In this document: piece by piece, positions 15,037-24,721 of the stretch
How the letters are laid out: each line of letters opens with the position of its first letter
Position numbering within the stretch: the first letter of the stretch is position 1
Source of the DNA: Candidatus Chloroploca mongolica
GTDB lineage: Bacteria; Chloroflexota; Chloroflexia; Chloroflexales; Chloroflexaceae
DNA length: 43,426 nt
Assembly: GCF_004762035.2 (NCBI RefSeq)
Contig: NZ_SIJK02000041.1
Coordinates: forward strand, 1-43,426
Reading direction: 5' to 3'
Translations under genes and position numbers: made by a program
Notes under the pieces: model-generated
Seen by the model: the letters and a program-made list of their open reading frames with translations, nothing else
What the model was told of the DNA's origin: nothing
Database searches by the model: none

Positions 15037-16869
15037 TTAGGCGAGGGCGAGGTCGCGTTTTTTCTTTTCGCGGCGGCGGTCGTCGGAGCTAAGCAATTTT
15101 TTACGGATGCGCCAGCCTTGCGGGGTAACTTCAACGAGTTCATCGTCGCCGATGTATTCAACGGCATCATCGAGGGACAGAGTACGCGCCGCATCGAGGC
15201 GAACATTTTCGGCCCCTTTATTATTGCGGATATTGGTAAGATGTTTTTCTTTGCAGACATTGACTTCGAGGTCAACATCGCGAATATGTTGGCCGACCAC
15301 CATACCTTCGTAGACTTCCTGGCCGGGGGTGACGAAAAAGGTGCCGCGATCCTGCACCTGATTGAGGCCATAAGTCGAAACTTTGCCGGTCTCGGAGGCA
15401 ATCAGGGAGCCATTTTCGCGAGAATTAATCTCACCGCTGACAGGTTCATAGGCATAAAAGAGACTATTGAGAATACCGGTACCACGGGTTGCGGTCAAGA
15501 AGAGTTGGCGAAAGCCGAGCAAGCCACGGGTCGGCACGACATAGACATAATGGACGCTACCATCATCACGGACGTGCATATCACGCATCTCGCCCTGGCG
15601 TTTACCGAGCAATTCGACGACAACCCCCTGATAATCACTCCCGACCTCGATCTCGACCAATTCCATTGGTTCAAGGGAGACCCCGCGCTCATCTTCGTGA
15701 AAAATAACCTCGGGCTTCGAGACCTGGAACTCATAGCCTTCGCGGCGCATGTTTTCGATCAGAATACCAAGGTGCAACTCGCCGCGGCCACTAACGAGAA
15801 AGACATCGGCGCTTTCCGTATCTTGAACCTTAAGGGCCACATCGCGCTCGGTCTCTTGATAGAGGCGTTCGCGGAGCTTACGGGACGTCACAAAGGTCCC
15901 TTCGCGCCCGGCGAAGGGACTGTTATTGACGCCAAAAGTCATGCGCACCGTCGGCTCTTCAACATTGATGGTTGGCAAGGCCTCGGGTTGGAGGGCATCA
16001 GCGATCGTCTCGCCGATATTGGCATCACCGATACCAGCGAGGGCGATAATATCACCGGCCTGGACACTCTCGGCATCGTGGCGTTGCAGACCATTGTAGA
16101 CAAAGAGTTGGCTAATCTTGGCGGGGAACTGTGCCCCGGTGCGGTCAATGCGCACCAACGGCTGGCCGCGATTCAGCGTACCGCGATAGAGGCGCCCGGT
16201 AACAATTTTGCCCTTATACTCATCATACGAACTTGTGGTCACGAGGAACTGGGCAGGGCCGTGGGCATCCACATCGGGGGCAGGGATGCGATCAATGATG
16301 GCCTCGAAGAGCGGCTCAAGCGAATCGTGGAGTTTCAGAGGCGAGCGAGCCGCGTGGCCGAGGAGGGCATTGGTAAAGATCGTCGCAAACTCGGCCTGCT
16401 CATCGCTGGCACCGAGATCAACAAAGAGGTCAAAGGTAGCATTGACGACCCAGTTGGGGCGAGACTGAGGGCGATCAATTTTATTGATCACCACAATCGC
16501 GCGGTGACCAGCCTGCAGCGCCTTGCGCAAGACAAATTTTGTCTGGGGCATCGGGCCATCAACGGCATCAACGAGCAAGAGCACGCCATCAACCATATTC
16601 ATCACCCGCTCGACCTCGCCGCCGAAATCGGCATGGCCGGGGGTATCAACAATATTGATCTTGGTACCACGGTAACTGACGGCGGTTGTTTTCGAAAGAA
16701 TCGTGATCCCGCGTTCACGCTCAATCGCATTCGAGTCCATGACCCGCGCTTCGACGGTCTGATTGTCACGGAAAATGTGGCTCTGCTTGAGCATCGCGTC
16801 AACCAGGGTTGTTTTGCCATGATCAACGTGGGCAATGATCGCAATGTTACGGATATCGGTACGGCGCAT
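15037..16869 (-). CDS. typA: Translational GTPase TypA/BipA
   Basis: This 610-residue ribosome-associated GTPase of the EF-G/LepA superfamily helps 50S assembly and stress or cold adaptation. The G1 motif [11 protein letters not shown] lies at about residues 13-23. RERGITI (G2), [15 protein letters not shown] (G3) and [10 protein letters not shown] (G4) follow, then domains II, III and V and the TypA-specific C-terminal domain ([21 protein letters not shown] split over its start). The frame is open to 16974, but ATG 16869 has AGGAG five bases before it and begins [14 protein letters not shown], the family start. A 606-codon open frame runs antisense to it and is a shadow. An unusual hairpin sits just before the ribosome site. 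Confidence 0.95.
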   Translation of the reverse strand: MRRTDIRNIAIIAHVDHGKTTLVDAMLKQSHIFRDNQTVEARVMDSNAIERERGITILSKTTAVSYRGTKINIVDTPGHADFGGEVERVMNMVDGVLLLVDAVDGPMPQTKFVLRKALQAGHRAIVVINKIDRPQSRPNWVVNATFDLFVDLGASDEQAEFATIFTNALLGHAARSPLKLHDSLEPLFEAIIDRIPAPDVDAHGPAQFLVTTSSYDEYKGKIVTGRLYRGTLNRGQPLVRIDRTGAQFPAKISQLFVYNGLQRHDAESVQAGDIIALAGIGDANIGETIADALQPEALPTINVEEPTVRMTFGVNNSPFAGREGTFVTSRKLRERLYQETERDVALKVQDTESADVFLVSGRGELHLGILIENMRREGYEFQVSKPEVIFHEDERGVSLEPMELVEIEVGSDYQGVVVELLGKRQGEMRDMHVRDDGSVHYVYVVPTRGLLGFRQLFLTATRGTGILNSLFYAYEPVSGEINSRENGSLIASETGKVSTYGLNQVQDRGTFFVTPGQEVYEGMVVGQHIRDVDLEVNVCKEKHLTNIRNNKGAENVRLDAARTLSLDDAVEYIGDDELVEVTPQGWRIRKKLLSSDDRRREKKKRDLALA

Positions 16870-16888
16870 AAGGCTCCTGAGTTTATGT

Positions 16889-16933
16889 TTGTGCTGGCAC
16901 GCAGCCAGCTGCGCTGGCTGCGTGCCAGCACAA
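16889..16933. promoter_or_regulatory. Perfect 21-bp hairpin, loop TGC, in the typA 5' leader
   Basis: Arms 16889-16909 and 16913-16933 are perfectly complementary around a three-base loop, with the shared core GCCAGC-TGC-GCTGGC. No gene ends here: typA (reverse) and the glycosyltransferase gene (forward, 17104) diverge. In the typA mRNA the stem would end about 19 nt before the start codon, just upstream of the AGGAG site. It could be a regulatory structure, a terminator of an unseen small RNA, or a copy of a mobile hairpin. A typA -10 (TACAAT) may lie at 17002-16997. Confidence 0.7.
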
Positions 16934-17030
16934 CGTGAGTTTTTGGGAGCTATATTTAGGGCCGCAGGCCCCATCCCCCTGGGAGCTCAACATCTTATTG
17001 TACCATGATCTATGGTTGAAGCGATTCTGG

Positions 17031-17059
17031 TTGCCCAGGCAGGTTGACTCGTGTACAAT
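17031..17059 (+). promoter_or_regulatory. Probable promoter of the glycosyltransferase operon
   Basis: TTGCCC (17031-17036) and TACAAT (17054-17059) are 17 bp apart, 45 bp before the ATG at 17104. TTGACT at 17044-17049 is better as a -35 but has no -10 at normal spacing. The remaining part of 16934-17030 shows nothing further. Confidence 0.45.
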
Positions 17060-17103
17060 GCCCACAGATTATTGTCTTGCATTTGAGCTTGATTTGAGGT
17101 GCG

Positions 17104-19524
17104 ATGACCAGTGTTGATCTGCCACGGAACGCAACTGCCACCCCGTCACTGGCTGCGTCTGCCGAGCGTTCTGGCCCCTGGTTGTTGACGGTAGAGCATC
17201 TGGCCTATCTCCTGCTTGGGGTGGTCGCTCTGTTCGCACATGTGTGGGCGCTCGGAGATCGGTCGCTGCATCACGATGAGACGTTGCATGCGTCGTATTC
17301 GTGGTTTCTGCTGGTTGGACGAGGGTATATTCACGATCCGTTGCTGCACGGACCGTTGCTCTATTATCTAGGGGCCCTCGGCTATTTTCTCTTTGGGGAT
17401 AATGATTTCACGGCACGGTTGATGCCGGCGCTGGCTGGGACGGCGCTGACGCTGACGCCGTATCTCTTGCGACGTGAGCTTGGGCGTCCAGCCGCGTTGC
17501 TTGCGGCGGTCTATCTGCTCGTGTCGCCCGTGTCGCTCTATGTGGGGCGTTTCTTCCGCCACGACATTTATTCGGTGCTGTGTGAGATCCTGGTCTTTGT
17601 GGCAATTGTGCGCTATGTGAGTACGCGGCAGTTCCGCTGGTTGATGATTGGTGCGGCAGCATTCGGGTTGATGTTCATCAATCACGAGTCGAGTTATCTC
17701 TTTTTGCTGATCATGCTGGCCCCGCTTGCCATCGTGTTTCTGTGGCAGGTCTATCGGCCTGGAATTGTCCTGGTTGCGTTGCTGGGGGTGGTGGTGGCGG
17801 CGCTGATTTTTGTTGTGCCCGGGCGGGCACTGGTTGATGGGGGCCATCATGCCATTCGCGATCCAGAGACCGGGGCGATGCAGATTGAGCGCCCCGGTCT
17901 TTTTGGGTGGCCGCCGCTGCCGACCGACGATAATGGGTATGCGTTGCTGGTGCGCAATCGCGATGATGCGAGTGGTGGGCAAAGCCTCTTTGCCAATCTG
18001 GTAATCTATGTCGGTGAGTTGCTGCGCTTTTTTGCGCATCCGGCGGTGGTGCTGGCAACTGGGTTGGCGCTGGGGACATTGAGTGCGCTGATCTATCTGA
18101 TCTGGCGTCGGCCCGGGGTTGATGGGCAAACGCCCTGGGAGCTTGCCTATGCGCAGGAGGCTCCGTCGGCGCAGGTCTTTGCGAGTCTCGGGGGAGAGCG
18201 GCGCTGGTTGCCTCCATTGCTGCTTTTTGGGGCGATTTATCTGATTGGCTTCACCGCTTTCTTCACGAATATCCTCGGGGCGATCAGCGGGGTGGCTGGT
18301 TCATTGCTCTACTGGTTGGCCCAGCATAATGTTGAGCGCGGGGGTCAACCGGGGCACTATTACCTCTTTTTGCTTGGTGTGTACGAGCCGTTGCTGCTGA
18401 TCTTTGGGGGTATCGGGCTGATTCTGGTGGGAATCTGGCTGGTGCAGCATGTGCGCGGGGTGGATGTGACGCAAGCGGTAACACCGGTCAATTTTGCGGT
18501 GCTGCTGGTAGCCTGGTGGTCACTGGCGGCCCTGGGGATGTATACCTGGGCTGGCGAGAAGATGCCGTGGTTGACGATCCATATCACGCTGCCCTTTACC
18601 CTACTGGCGGGCTGGACGGTGCAACAACTGGTCTGGGGGCGACATGCGCGACCAACGACCGATGCGCCCCTGCCGACGGTGGCTCCGCGCCCGGCCTGGG
18701 TGATCTACGGAGCACTCTTTACGGCGATTAGCGGGCTGAGCTTTACCCTGATGACCATGGTCGTGACCTACGGCGAAGAGGCGCGCCTCTATCCGTGGAT
18801 GGTGGTGGCGGCGACGCTTGTCTTGGTTGCGTTGCTTACGATTGGCATTGGTTTGCGCTGGGGCGCTCGAGCGGCCACCGGGATGCTTGTGACATGTGTC
18901 GTGCTCGCGCTGAGCGTGTATACTATGCGTAGCACCGTGCGCCTGGTCTATGTCAATGGGGATGTGCCCCGCGAGCCGATGGTCTATACGCAGACATCGC
19001 CTGATGTCATGCGAGTGGTTCGGCGTGTGGAAGAAGCGTCGATACGACGTGGTCGCGGCCTGGCGATGCCGGTGATCTATGATAATGAGACGGTCTGGAC
19101 GTGGTACCTACGCAATTTCAGCAATGCGCGACGTGTATCGGGAACGCTGGGAACGGCACCGGGCAACGAGGTGATGGCAGTCTTTCTGTTGCAAGAAAAT
19201 CTTGACCGGTTCCCGGAGAATCGTACAATCCTGGAGGGTTTTGTTGTGCAGCGCTACCCGTTGCGCTGGTGGTTTCCTGAAGATCAGGTCTACCGCCTTG
19301 GGCCAGGTTGGCGGGACGTACCGCTCGAGCAGGCTTCACTGGTAGGGCAGTTGTTGCGCAATCCTTTTGATCGCCAGGTTGGCGAGCGCTGGTGGCGGTT
19401 TTTGATCTTCCGTGACCCTGGGGCAGCGCTTGGTTCAAGCGACTTTGTCATCGCCGTGCGCCCCGAACTTGCGAACCAGATCGGAATTGGTCTTAGTGGA
19501 CAGCTTGATGGTGGAACAAGATAG
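17104..19524 (+). CDS. Agl23-like (TIGR03663 family) membrane glycosyltransferase homologue
   Basis: This 806-residue polytopic membrane protein resembles the proteins named flippase activity-associated protein Agl23 (TIGR03663) in archaea and Chloroflexota. These are related to ArnT/PMT-type GT-C glycosyltransferases that use lipid-linked sugars outside the membrane. The first extracytoplasmic loop holds the acidic motif HHDETLHASYSW near residue 58, typical of GT-C catalytic sites, then DPLLHGPLLYYLG. About a dozen helices follow, and a soluble C-terminal domain from about residue 610. ATG 17104 follows TGAGG. The gene is 3 bp from its paralogue downstream, so both probably act in the same surface glycosylation step. 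Confidence 0.8.
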   Translation: MTSVDLPRNATATPSLAASAERSGPWLLTVEHLAYLLLGVVALFAHVWALGDRSLHHDETLHASYSWFLLVGRGYIHDPLLHGPLLYYLGALGYFLFGDNDFTARLMPALAGTALTLTPYLLRRELGRPAALLAAVYLLVSPVSLYVGRFFRHDIYSVLCEILVFVAIVRYVSTRQFRWLMIGAAAFGLMFINHESSYLFLLIMLAPLAIVFLWQVYRPGIVLVALLGVVVAALIFVVPGRALVDGGHHAIRDPETGAMQIERPGLFGWPPLPTDDNGYALLVRNRDDASGGQSLFANLVIYVGELLRFFAHPAVVLATGLALGTLSALIYLIWRRPGVDGQTPWELAYAQEAPSAQVFASLGGERRWLPPLLLFGAIYLIGFTAFFTNILGAISGVAGSLLYWLAQHNVERGGQPGHYYLFLLGVYEPLLLIFGGIGLILVGIWLVQHVRGVDVTQAVTPVNFAVLLVAWWSLAALGMYTWAGEKMPWLTIHITLPFTLLAGWTVQQLVWGRHARPTTDAPLPTVAPRPAWVIYGALFTAISGLSFTLMTMVVTYGEEARLYPWMVVAATLVLVALLTIGIGLRWGARAATGMLVTCVVLALSVYTMRSTVRLVYVNGDVPREPMVYTQTSPDVMRVVRRVEEASIRRGRGLAMPVIYDNETVWTWYLRNFSNARRVSGTLGTAPGNEVMAVFLLQENLDRFPENRTILEGFVVQRYPLRWWFPEDQVYRLGPGWRDVPLEQASLVGQLLRNPFDRQVGERWWRFLIFRDPGAALGSSDFVIAVRPELANQIGIGLSGQLDGGTR

Positions 19525-19527
19525 AAC

Positions 19528-22500
19528 ATGGCAGTTGAGACCATTGATCCAAACCCACGCCCATTTGCCCTGACCCGTGCTTTTGATCTGGCGCGGGTGC
19601 GATGGGAAGTGGTTGCCTATACGCTGATTATCATTGCCAGTGTGATGGCCCATCTCTGGGGCCTCGACCGGATGGCGCTGCATCATGATGAGAGCATTCA
19701 TGCCTGGTCGAGTTGGCGGCTTTATACCGGTGCTGGCGGCTTTAACTGCTGGAGCGGAGTGGAGGTAGAGGGCCGCCCCCGCATTGATCGCGTTTCGCCG
19801 ACCTACTGTTATGATCCGGTCTATCATGGACCGTCACTCTACTATTTCACGGCGCTCGCCTATTTCCTCTTTGGCGATGGCGACGCCCAGGCGCGCCTAC
19901 CGATGGCGGTCGCTGGCATGCTCCTGGTCGCCTCGGCCTGGTGGCTCCGGCCCTATGTTGGGCGTGAGGGTGCCCTGGTGGCGGCGCTATTGCTCGGGTT
20001 TACGCCGGCCTTACTCTACTATACGCGTTTTGCACGCCACGATGGCCTGATGGTGCTCTGGGAACTGTGGATGTTCATCGGGGCGCTGCGCTGGCTTGAC
20101 ACCGGCAAGGCCCGGTGGCTCTATTTGACAGCGGTGGCAATCGCCCTGGCGGTTGCAACGCATGAACTCTACTACATTCTCTTCTTTATTTTTGGCGTCT
20201 TTGTATTAATGCGCTTGCTGGCCGAGAGTCGCTTTGCCCGCTATTTGAACTTCTTCTTGCTTGGCGTCATGGCGCTGGCACTGGTCTTGATGGTCTTTAA
20301 CCCGCGCATCCCGGTTGGTCAGGGGCTCTATTTTGGCGAAAAAGCCTTTCTGGTTGCGACGGCCTTTCTGCTTGCCTGGCTCTGTCAGAGTCTGTGGGAG
20401 CCACAGCCCATCTTGATTCCGCGGCTTCAGGAGTTGTGGCGTGAGCGGCGTGAGACGATCTGGATTGCGCTGGGCATCCTTGGATCGATCTATCTTGTGT
20501 TCTACTCTTCATTCTTTATTTACATGCGGGGAGCGCTTGATGGATTATATGCGGGGTTAGCGTACTGGTTGGGCAGCCAGCAAGAGTATGCGCGGGGCGA
20601 TCAGCCGTGGTACTACTACCTGATCCTCTTGCCGCTCTATGATCCGCTGGCGTTCGCGGCTGGCATTGGCACTGTGGTCGCAATGATTGTGGCGGTGGCG
20701 CAGCGCCTGCTTGCCGCCCGCAAAGCGCGGGTACCGGAGGCTTCAGCCGAAGACGAGCAGGCTCCGGCGGCTGAGGCGGCAGTTGTCGTGCCGGCCAAAC
20801 CGTGGCCGCTCTATCCATTGCTGACCGTCTTCTGGTTCTGGACGGCGCTGATCATCTTTTCGTGGGCAGGCGAGAAGATGCCGTGGCTGGTCGTGCATAT
20901 GGCGCTGCCGGGCAACCTCTTGATGGCATGGGTGATTGCGAAGATGATCGAAGCGGCCAGACCAACCCCATCTGCCGAGGATGGTGTTGGAGAAGGCAGG
21001 CCGTTCGCGAGAGCGACGATCTGGCTCGTCCCGGTACTGACCAGTTTGATTGGGGTTGCCGTGAGCGTTGCGCTCTGGCGACTGGGCGAGACCGGGGCAG
21101 GGCAAGAGGCGCAGCGGAACTTTTTGCAAGGATTGGTGCCCCTCCTGATTGCCGGCGGCATGATCTACTGGTTGCTGACGCTGGCGCATCACCTTGGTGC
21201 CCGCCAGGTAGCCGCGGTCGCGGGGTTGACGCTGGTGGTGCTGGTTGGAGCGTATACGATCCGAGCCACCTGGCTGGTGGTCTATACCCATCCAGATACG
21301 CCGATCGAGCCGATGATCTACACCCAGACCGCCCCGGATGTGCCGCGGCATGTCGCCGATGTGCGCGAACTGGCGATCAATCTGACCCGTAGCTCACGCA
21401 CCCCGGAGGATGTAACTGGTGGCTTGAGCATGCCGATCATTGTTGATAGTGGCGGGCCGTCGGGTGACGGTTCACTGGCGTGGCCGTTGCAATGGTACTT
21501 CCGCGAATTCCAGCGGGTTGCCTGGACGAAACGCGAGGACTTTCAGACGAATCCGACGCAAAGCACCTTCGAGGCGCAGATGCCCGACGGCACCACGGTG
21601 CTCGCCCCGGTGGTCATGCTCTACAAGCCCCATGTGACCACTGAAGTGCGCAACGTATTGAGTGAAGCATATGTGCAGCCCTACGGTCCGGCGAGCGTCT
21701 TCAACTGGTGGTTCCCCGAAGGGGACAAGTGTTCACCGCAGAGTCCGGGGTACAAACGCTTTTATTACAGTACCTGGACGCCACGCGATCAACTGGAGGG
21801 CACATCGGAAGGGGGCGGATGTGGGCGCGACATTTCGGCGGAGGTCTATGGGCCATTTGAAGTGCTGATGTGGCCGTTCCGGCGTGAAAACTGGGGTACG
21901 TTGGGTAAATATGTGCTCTATCGCGAACTGCCCTACCCACTTGTGCCAGGCGCACGCGAGATGGAATTCTGGTTGCGGCGCGATCTAGCGGGTGGAGTTG
22001 GTGAGGCGAGCGGAATAGGGAGCGGCACGACCGGCGCGGCACCGTCGTTGCGTCTGGTAGCACAGCAGGTTGCAGCGGGGCCACTGGAAGGCGGCAACCC
22101 GACCGGGGCGGCGGTTGATGCCAATGGCAACCTCTATGTAGCCGACACCGGGCGGCACCAGATCCACGTCTTTAGCGCCACAGGTGAACTAATTCGCACC
22201 ATCGGTGGTTTTGGCAACGAACCGGGCCAGTTGTACGAGCCACGTGGCCTAGCCGTAGACAGCGCGGGCAACCTCTATGTGGCCGACACCTGGAACGCAC
22301 GGGTGGTCAAATACGATCCCGAGGGACGGGTTATAACAACTTGGGGTTCGGGTGAGAGCGATCTGGCCGACGGGCGACGGGCGACGATCACCGATGGCGA
22401 CCCGGTACGCAATGAGGCCAATCCGCTGGGCTTCTTTGGGCCACGCGGCATAGCCGTTGATAATGAAGGCAAGGTCTATATTGCCGATACCGGCAACCGG

Positions 22501-22980
22501 CGCATTGTCGTCACCGATGATATGGGCGCCTTCCTCTACCAGTTTGGAGGGGCGGGGAGTGAGCTCGGCCAGTTCAATGAGCCGACCGGGGTGGCCGTCG
22601 ATGCACGGGGCAATGTCTTTGTCGCCGACATCTGGAATGGGCGGGTGCAAGTCTTTACGCCGGATGGGTCAGGGCGGGTGAGCAGCATCCCGCTGGTGAC
22701 CTGGCGGATCAGCGGGTGGAATGAAAACACCTATGATGACCCGTCGATTGCCGTAACCGCTGAAAGTACCGTTTTTGTTAGTGTACCGGCTAGCAATCAG
22801 GTGCTTGCGTTCAACCTGCGGGGTGATCCACTGCTGCGCTGGGGTGGGCCAGGCGAGGATCTTGCCTCACTGAATGGACCGAGTGGGATGGCCGTTGATG
22901 CCGACGGAGGAGTGTGGGTGACTGATCGCCTAGCGGGACGGGTGCTCTATTTTGTATTACCAGCAATCCAGATGCCATGA
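19528..22980 (+). CDS. Agl23-like membrane protein fused to an NHL beta-propeller
   Basis: This 1150-residue paralogue of the preceding gene has the same loop motif, HHDESIHAWSSWRLY, near residue 52, and the same transmembrane core to about residue 600. Its soluble region is longer. From about residue 865 to the end it carries NHL repeats, with motifs such as GAAVDANGNLYVADTGRHQI, GLAVDSAGNLYVADTWNARV and GVAVDARGNVFVADIWNGRV, about six in all, enough for one propeller. NHL propellers bind proteins or glycans. An extracytoplasmic propeller on a GT-C protein suggests glycan or partner binding, which is inference. The stop overlaps the next gene's start (ATGA). Confidence 0.82.
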   Translation: MAVETIDPNPRPFALTRAFDLARVRWEVVAYTLIIIASVMAHLWGLDRMALHHDESIHAWSSWRLYTGAGGFNCWSGVEVEGRPRIDRVSPTYCYDPVYHGPSLYYFTALAYFLFGDGDAQARLPMAVAGMLLVASAWWLRPYVGREGALVAALLLGFTPALLYYTRFARHDGLMVLWELWMFIGALRWLDTGKARWLYLTAVAIALAVATHELYYILFFIFGVFVLMRLLAESRFARYLNFFLLGVMALALVLMVFNPRIPVGQGLYFGEKAFLVATAFLLAWLCQSLWEPQPILIPRLQELWRERRETIWIALGILGSIYLVFYSSFFIYMRGALDGLYAGLAYWLGSQQEYARGDQPWYYYLILLPLYDPLAFAAGIGTVVAMIVAVAQRLLAARKARVPEASAEDEQAPAAEAAVVVPAKPWPLYPLLTVFWFWTALIIFSWAGEKMPWLVVHMALPGNLLMAWVIAKMIEAARPTPSAEDGVGEGRPFARATIWLVPVLTSLIGVAVSVALWRLGETGAGQEAQRNFLQGLVPLLIAGGMIYWLLTLAHHLGARQVAAVAGLTLVVLVGAYTIRATWLVVYTHPDTPIEPMIYTQTAPDVPRHVADVRELAINLTRSSRTPEDVTGGLSMPIIVDSGGPSGDGSLAWPLQWYFREFQRVAWTKREDFQTNPTQSTFEAQMPDGTTVLAPVVMLYKPHVTTEVRNVLSEAYVQPYGPASVFNWWFPEGDKCSPQSPGYKRFYYSTWTPRDQLEGTSEGGGCGRDISAEVYGPFEVLMWPFRRENWGTLGKYVLYRELPYPLVPGAREMEFWLRRDLAGGVGEASGIGSGTTGAAPSLRLVAQQVAAGPLEGGNPTGAAVDANGNLYVADTGRHQIHVFSATGELIRTIGGFGNEPGQLYEPRGLAVDSAGNLYVADTWNARVVKYDPEGRVITTWGSGESDLADGRRATITDGDPVRNEANPLGFFGPRGIAVDNEGKVYIADTGNRRIVVTDDMGAFLYQFGGAGSELGQFNEPTGVAVDARGNVFVADIWNGRVQVFTPDGSGRVSSIPLVTWRISGWNENTYDDPSIAVTAESTVFVSVPASNQVLAFNLRGDPLLRWGGPGEDLASLNGPSGMAVDADGGVWVTDRLAGRVLYFVLPAIQMP

Positions 22981-23981
22981 TTTCACGGACAGCCGATTAC
23001 AGCTATCTCAACCATTATGTGCCCCCGGTCACCGAAGGGGTCAGTGAACCCTGGCGACAAGCACTGGCGCGCCTGGGCGACTATACGACGTTGATTATCC
23101 GCGCAACGAATCTTCGTCCACGCGAAGTGGTCTTTTATGGGCAGACCGAAGCGCACCTACTGGTGCGGATCTCGACCTTGAATGAACACCTCATCCTGCG
23201 CATTGCCCCGGAGGATGATCTGAGCGGCTACATCTTTTTCATGCGCTGCCTGAATGGGCAACAACTCCCTGGGCCACAGATTATCCAGCGTGATCTTTCA
23301 CGGAGCCTCTTGCCCTTTGCGTATACGCTTGAAACCTACGTACCCGGGGGCAGCGCGGCTGACCTGACGGAACCGCACCTCTTGCGGGGTGCTGGGCGTC
23401 AGGCGGGGCGCGCCTTGCGGCGGATGCAGCGGGTGACGACACCGGGGACATGGCGGCCCAACAAGCATGGGCGCTGGCCAACGCAGCGCTGGCAGACGAC
23501 GCTGACACGGCTCGGCCACTCGTTTGCCCCGCCGCCTACTGATAGCCTCGTTTTCAGCGAGGCTGAACAGGAGGCCGTTGCGCGTCTGCTTGATGATCCG
23601 CGGCTGATTTGCGAGCATCCCGTCTTGATGCACGGCAACTTTGGGCCAGGTGCCGTCCGCTGTACATCGGGGCCACATGTGCATCTTGAGGCCCTGGTCG
23701 AACCGGGAGCGTGTGTTGGTGGTGACGGTCTCTTTGACCTGGCGACGGGCCTCTGTGCAAACTATCCTGCCGCCTGGCGCGAGGGTCTACTCGACGGTTA
23801 CTGCTCGACGATGCCGTTGCGTGAAGAAGAACAAACACGCTTACCGCTGCTACGGTTACTGGCGAGCTACTGGCTTGCCTCGTATCGCTACAGTCGCGCC
23901 TTGCCCCACGAAGCCGCCCGTGACGAAGCGCGGAGTTTGCTTGAAACCGTGGCAGGTATGCCGAGCCGACAGGGGGCATGA
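22977..23981 (+). CDS. APH-like kinase-fold protein with degenerate active site
   Basis: This 334-residue soluble protein has the outline of an aminoglycoside phosphotransferase/choline kinase fold: an N-lobe with LLVRISTLNEHLILRIAP, a middle segment LETYVPGGSAADL, and LMHGNFGPGAVRC near residue 217, in the place of the family's HGDxxxxNV loop. GGDGLFDLATGL follows, matching GDPxxDLA. The catalytic Asp of HGD appears to be Asn and the following Asn appears to be Ala. The metal-binding Asp of the I-D-W motif is also not visible. It may be a binding protein rather than an active kinase. ATGA overlaps link it to both neighbours, so it is translated with the Agl23-like and pgl genes. A sugar kinase-like substrate role is possible. 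Confidence 0.6.
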   Translation: MISRTADYSYLNHYVPPVTEGVSEPWRQALARLGDYTTLIIRATNLRPREVVFYGQTEAHLLVRISTLNEHLILRIAPEDDLSGYIFFMRCLNGQQLPGPQIIQRDLSRSLLPFAYTLETYVPGGSAADLTEPHLLRGAGRQAGRALRRMQRVTTPGTWRPNKHGRWPTQRWQTTLTRLGHSFAPPPTDSLVFSEAEQEAVARLLDDPRLICEHPVLMHGNFGPGAVRCTSGPHVHLEALVEPGACVGGDGLFDLATGLCANYPAAWREGLLDGYCSTMPLREEEQTRLPLLRLLASYWLASYRYSRALPHEAARDEARSLLETVAGMPSRQGA

Positions 23982-24709
23982 TGAGTATCAACCCGGAGAT
24001 CCTGGTCTATCCGACGGTCGAAGAAGCGCAGGCGGCCACAGCGAGTCAGATGGCAGCCCTGTTTGCCCAACGTTCCCGTGCCCTGGTTGTGCTTTCGGGA
24101 GGTTCGGCCCCGCCGGGGGTCTTTCACCAGTTGTGTCAGGCTCCCCTGCGCAACATGGTACCGTGGCACACCTTGAGCATCCTCTGGGCCGACGAGCGGC
24201 TCGTACCTTTTCATGATCGCGAAAACAACTATTTTCAGACTCGGCAAACCCTGCTTGACCATGTGCCCATCCCTTCCGAGCAGGTCTTTCCTGTGGCGAC
24301 CTATTATCCGGTAGAAGAAGCCGCCCGGGTCTACCAAAACCAGGTCGAGGCGTTGCTTGAGCGCCATGCGGGGCAGATCGATCTTGCCTTGCTTGGCATG
24401 GGGCCTGATGGTCACACGGCGTCGCTCTTCCCCGGTTTTCCCCAGCTTGAGGCTAGCCCGGAAACACTCGTTGCGCCCGTCACCGATGCACCGAAGCCTC
24501 CGCCAACACGAGTGACGTTGACGGCCCATGCGCTCAATCGGGCGCGTCGGGTCATCTTTCTTGTGGCCGGGGCCGACAAAGCCCCGATGGTACGTCAGGT
24601 GTTACAAGGTGCTTATGATCCACAACGCTTGCCAGCGCAACTGGTGCGTCCGCCCGCTGGGCGGGTGACCTGGATGCTTGATGCGGCTGCCGCACGTGAG
24701 CTTTCATGA
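23978..24709 (+). CDS. pgl: 6-phosphogluconolactonase
   Basis: This 243-residue enzyme of the DevB/SOL type hydrolyses 6-phosphogluconolactone to 6-phosphogluconate in the oxidative pentose phosphate pathway. Visible motifs are LVVLSGGSAPPGVF near residue 36, ILWADERLVPFHDRENNY near residue 67 and LALLGMGPDGHTASLFPG near residue 131, the family's active-site stretch. Its length is normal. The start overlaps the previous stop (ATGATG; either ATG may be used). No zwf or gnd is adjacent, so its place in an envelope-glycosylation operon is unusual. Confidence 0.92.
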   Translation: MMSINPEILVYPTVEEAQAATASQMAALFAQRSRALVVLSGGSAPPGVFHQLCQAPLRNMVPWHTLSILWADERLVPFHDRENNYFQTRQTLLDHVPIPSEQVFPVATYYPVEEAARVYQNQVEALLERHAGQIDLALLGMGPDGHTASLFPGFPQLEASPETLVAPVTDAPKPPPTRVTLTAHALNRARRVIFLVAGADKAPMVRQVLQGAYDPQRLPAQLVRPPAGRVTWMLDAAAARELS

Positions 24710-24721
24710 TGAGGAGGAACG

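Noticed and set aside
15118-16938. 606-codon open frame antisense to typA
   Set aside because: It follows the codon structure of typA on the opposite strand, has no recognisable domain and no ribosome site. typA is a certain gene.
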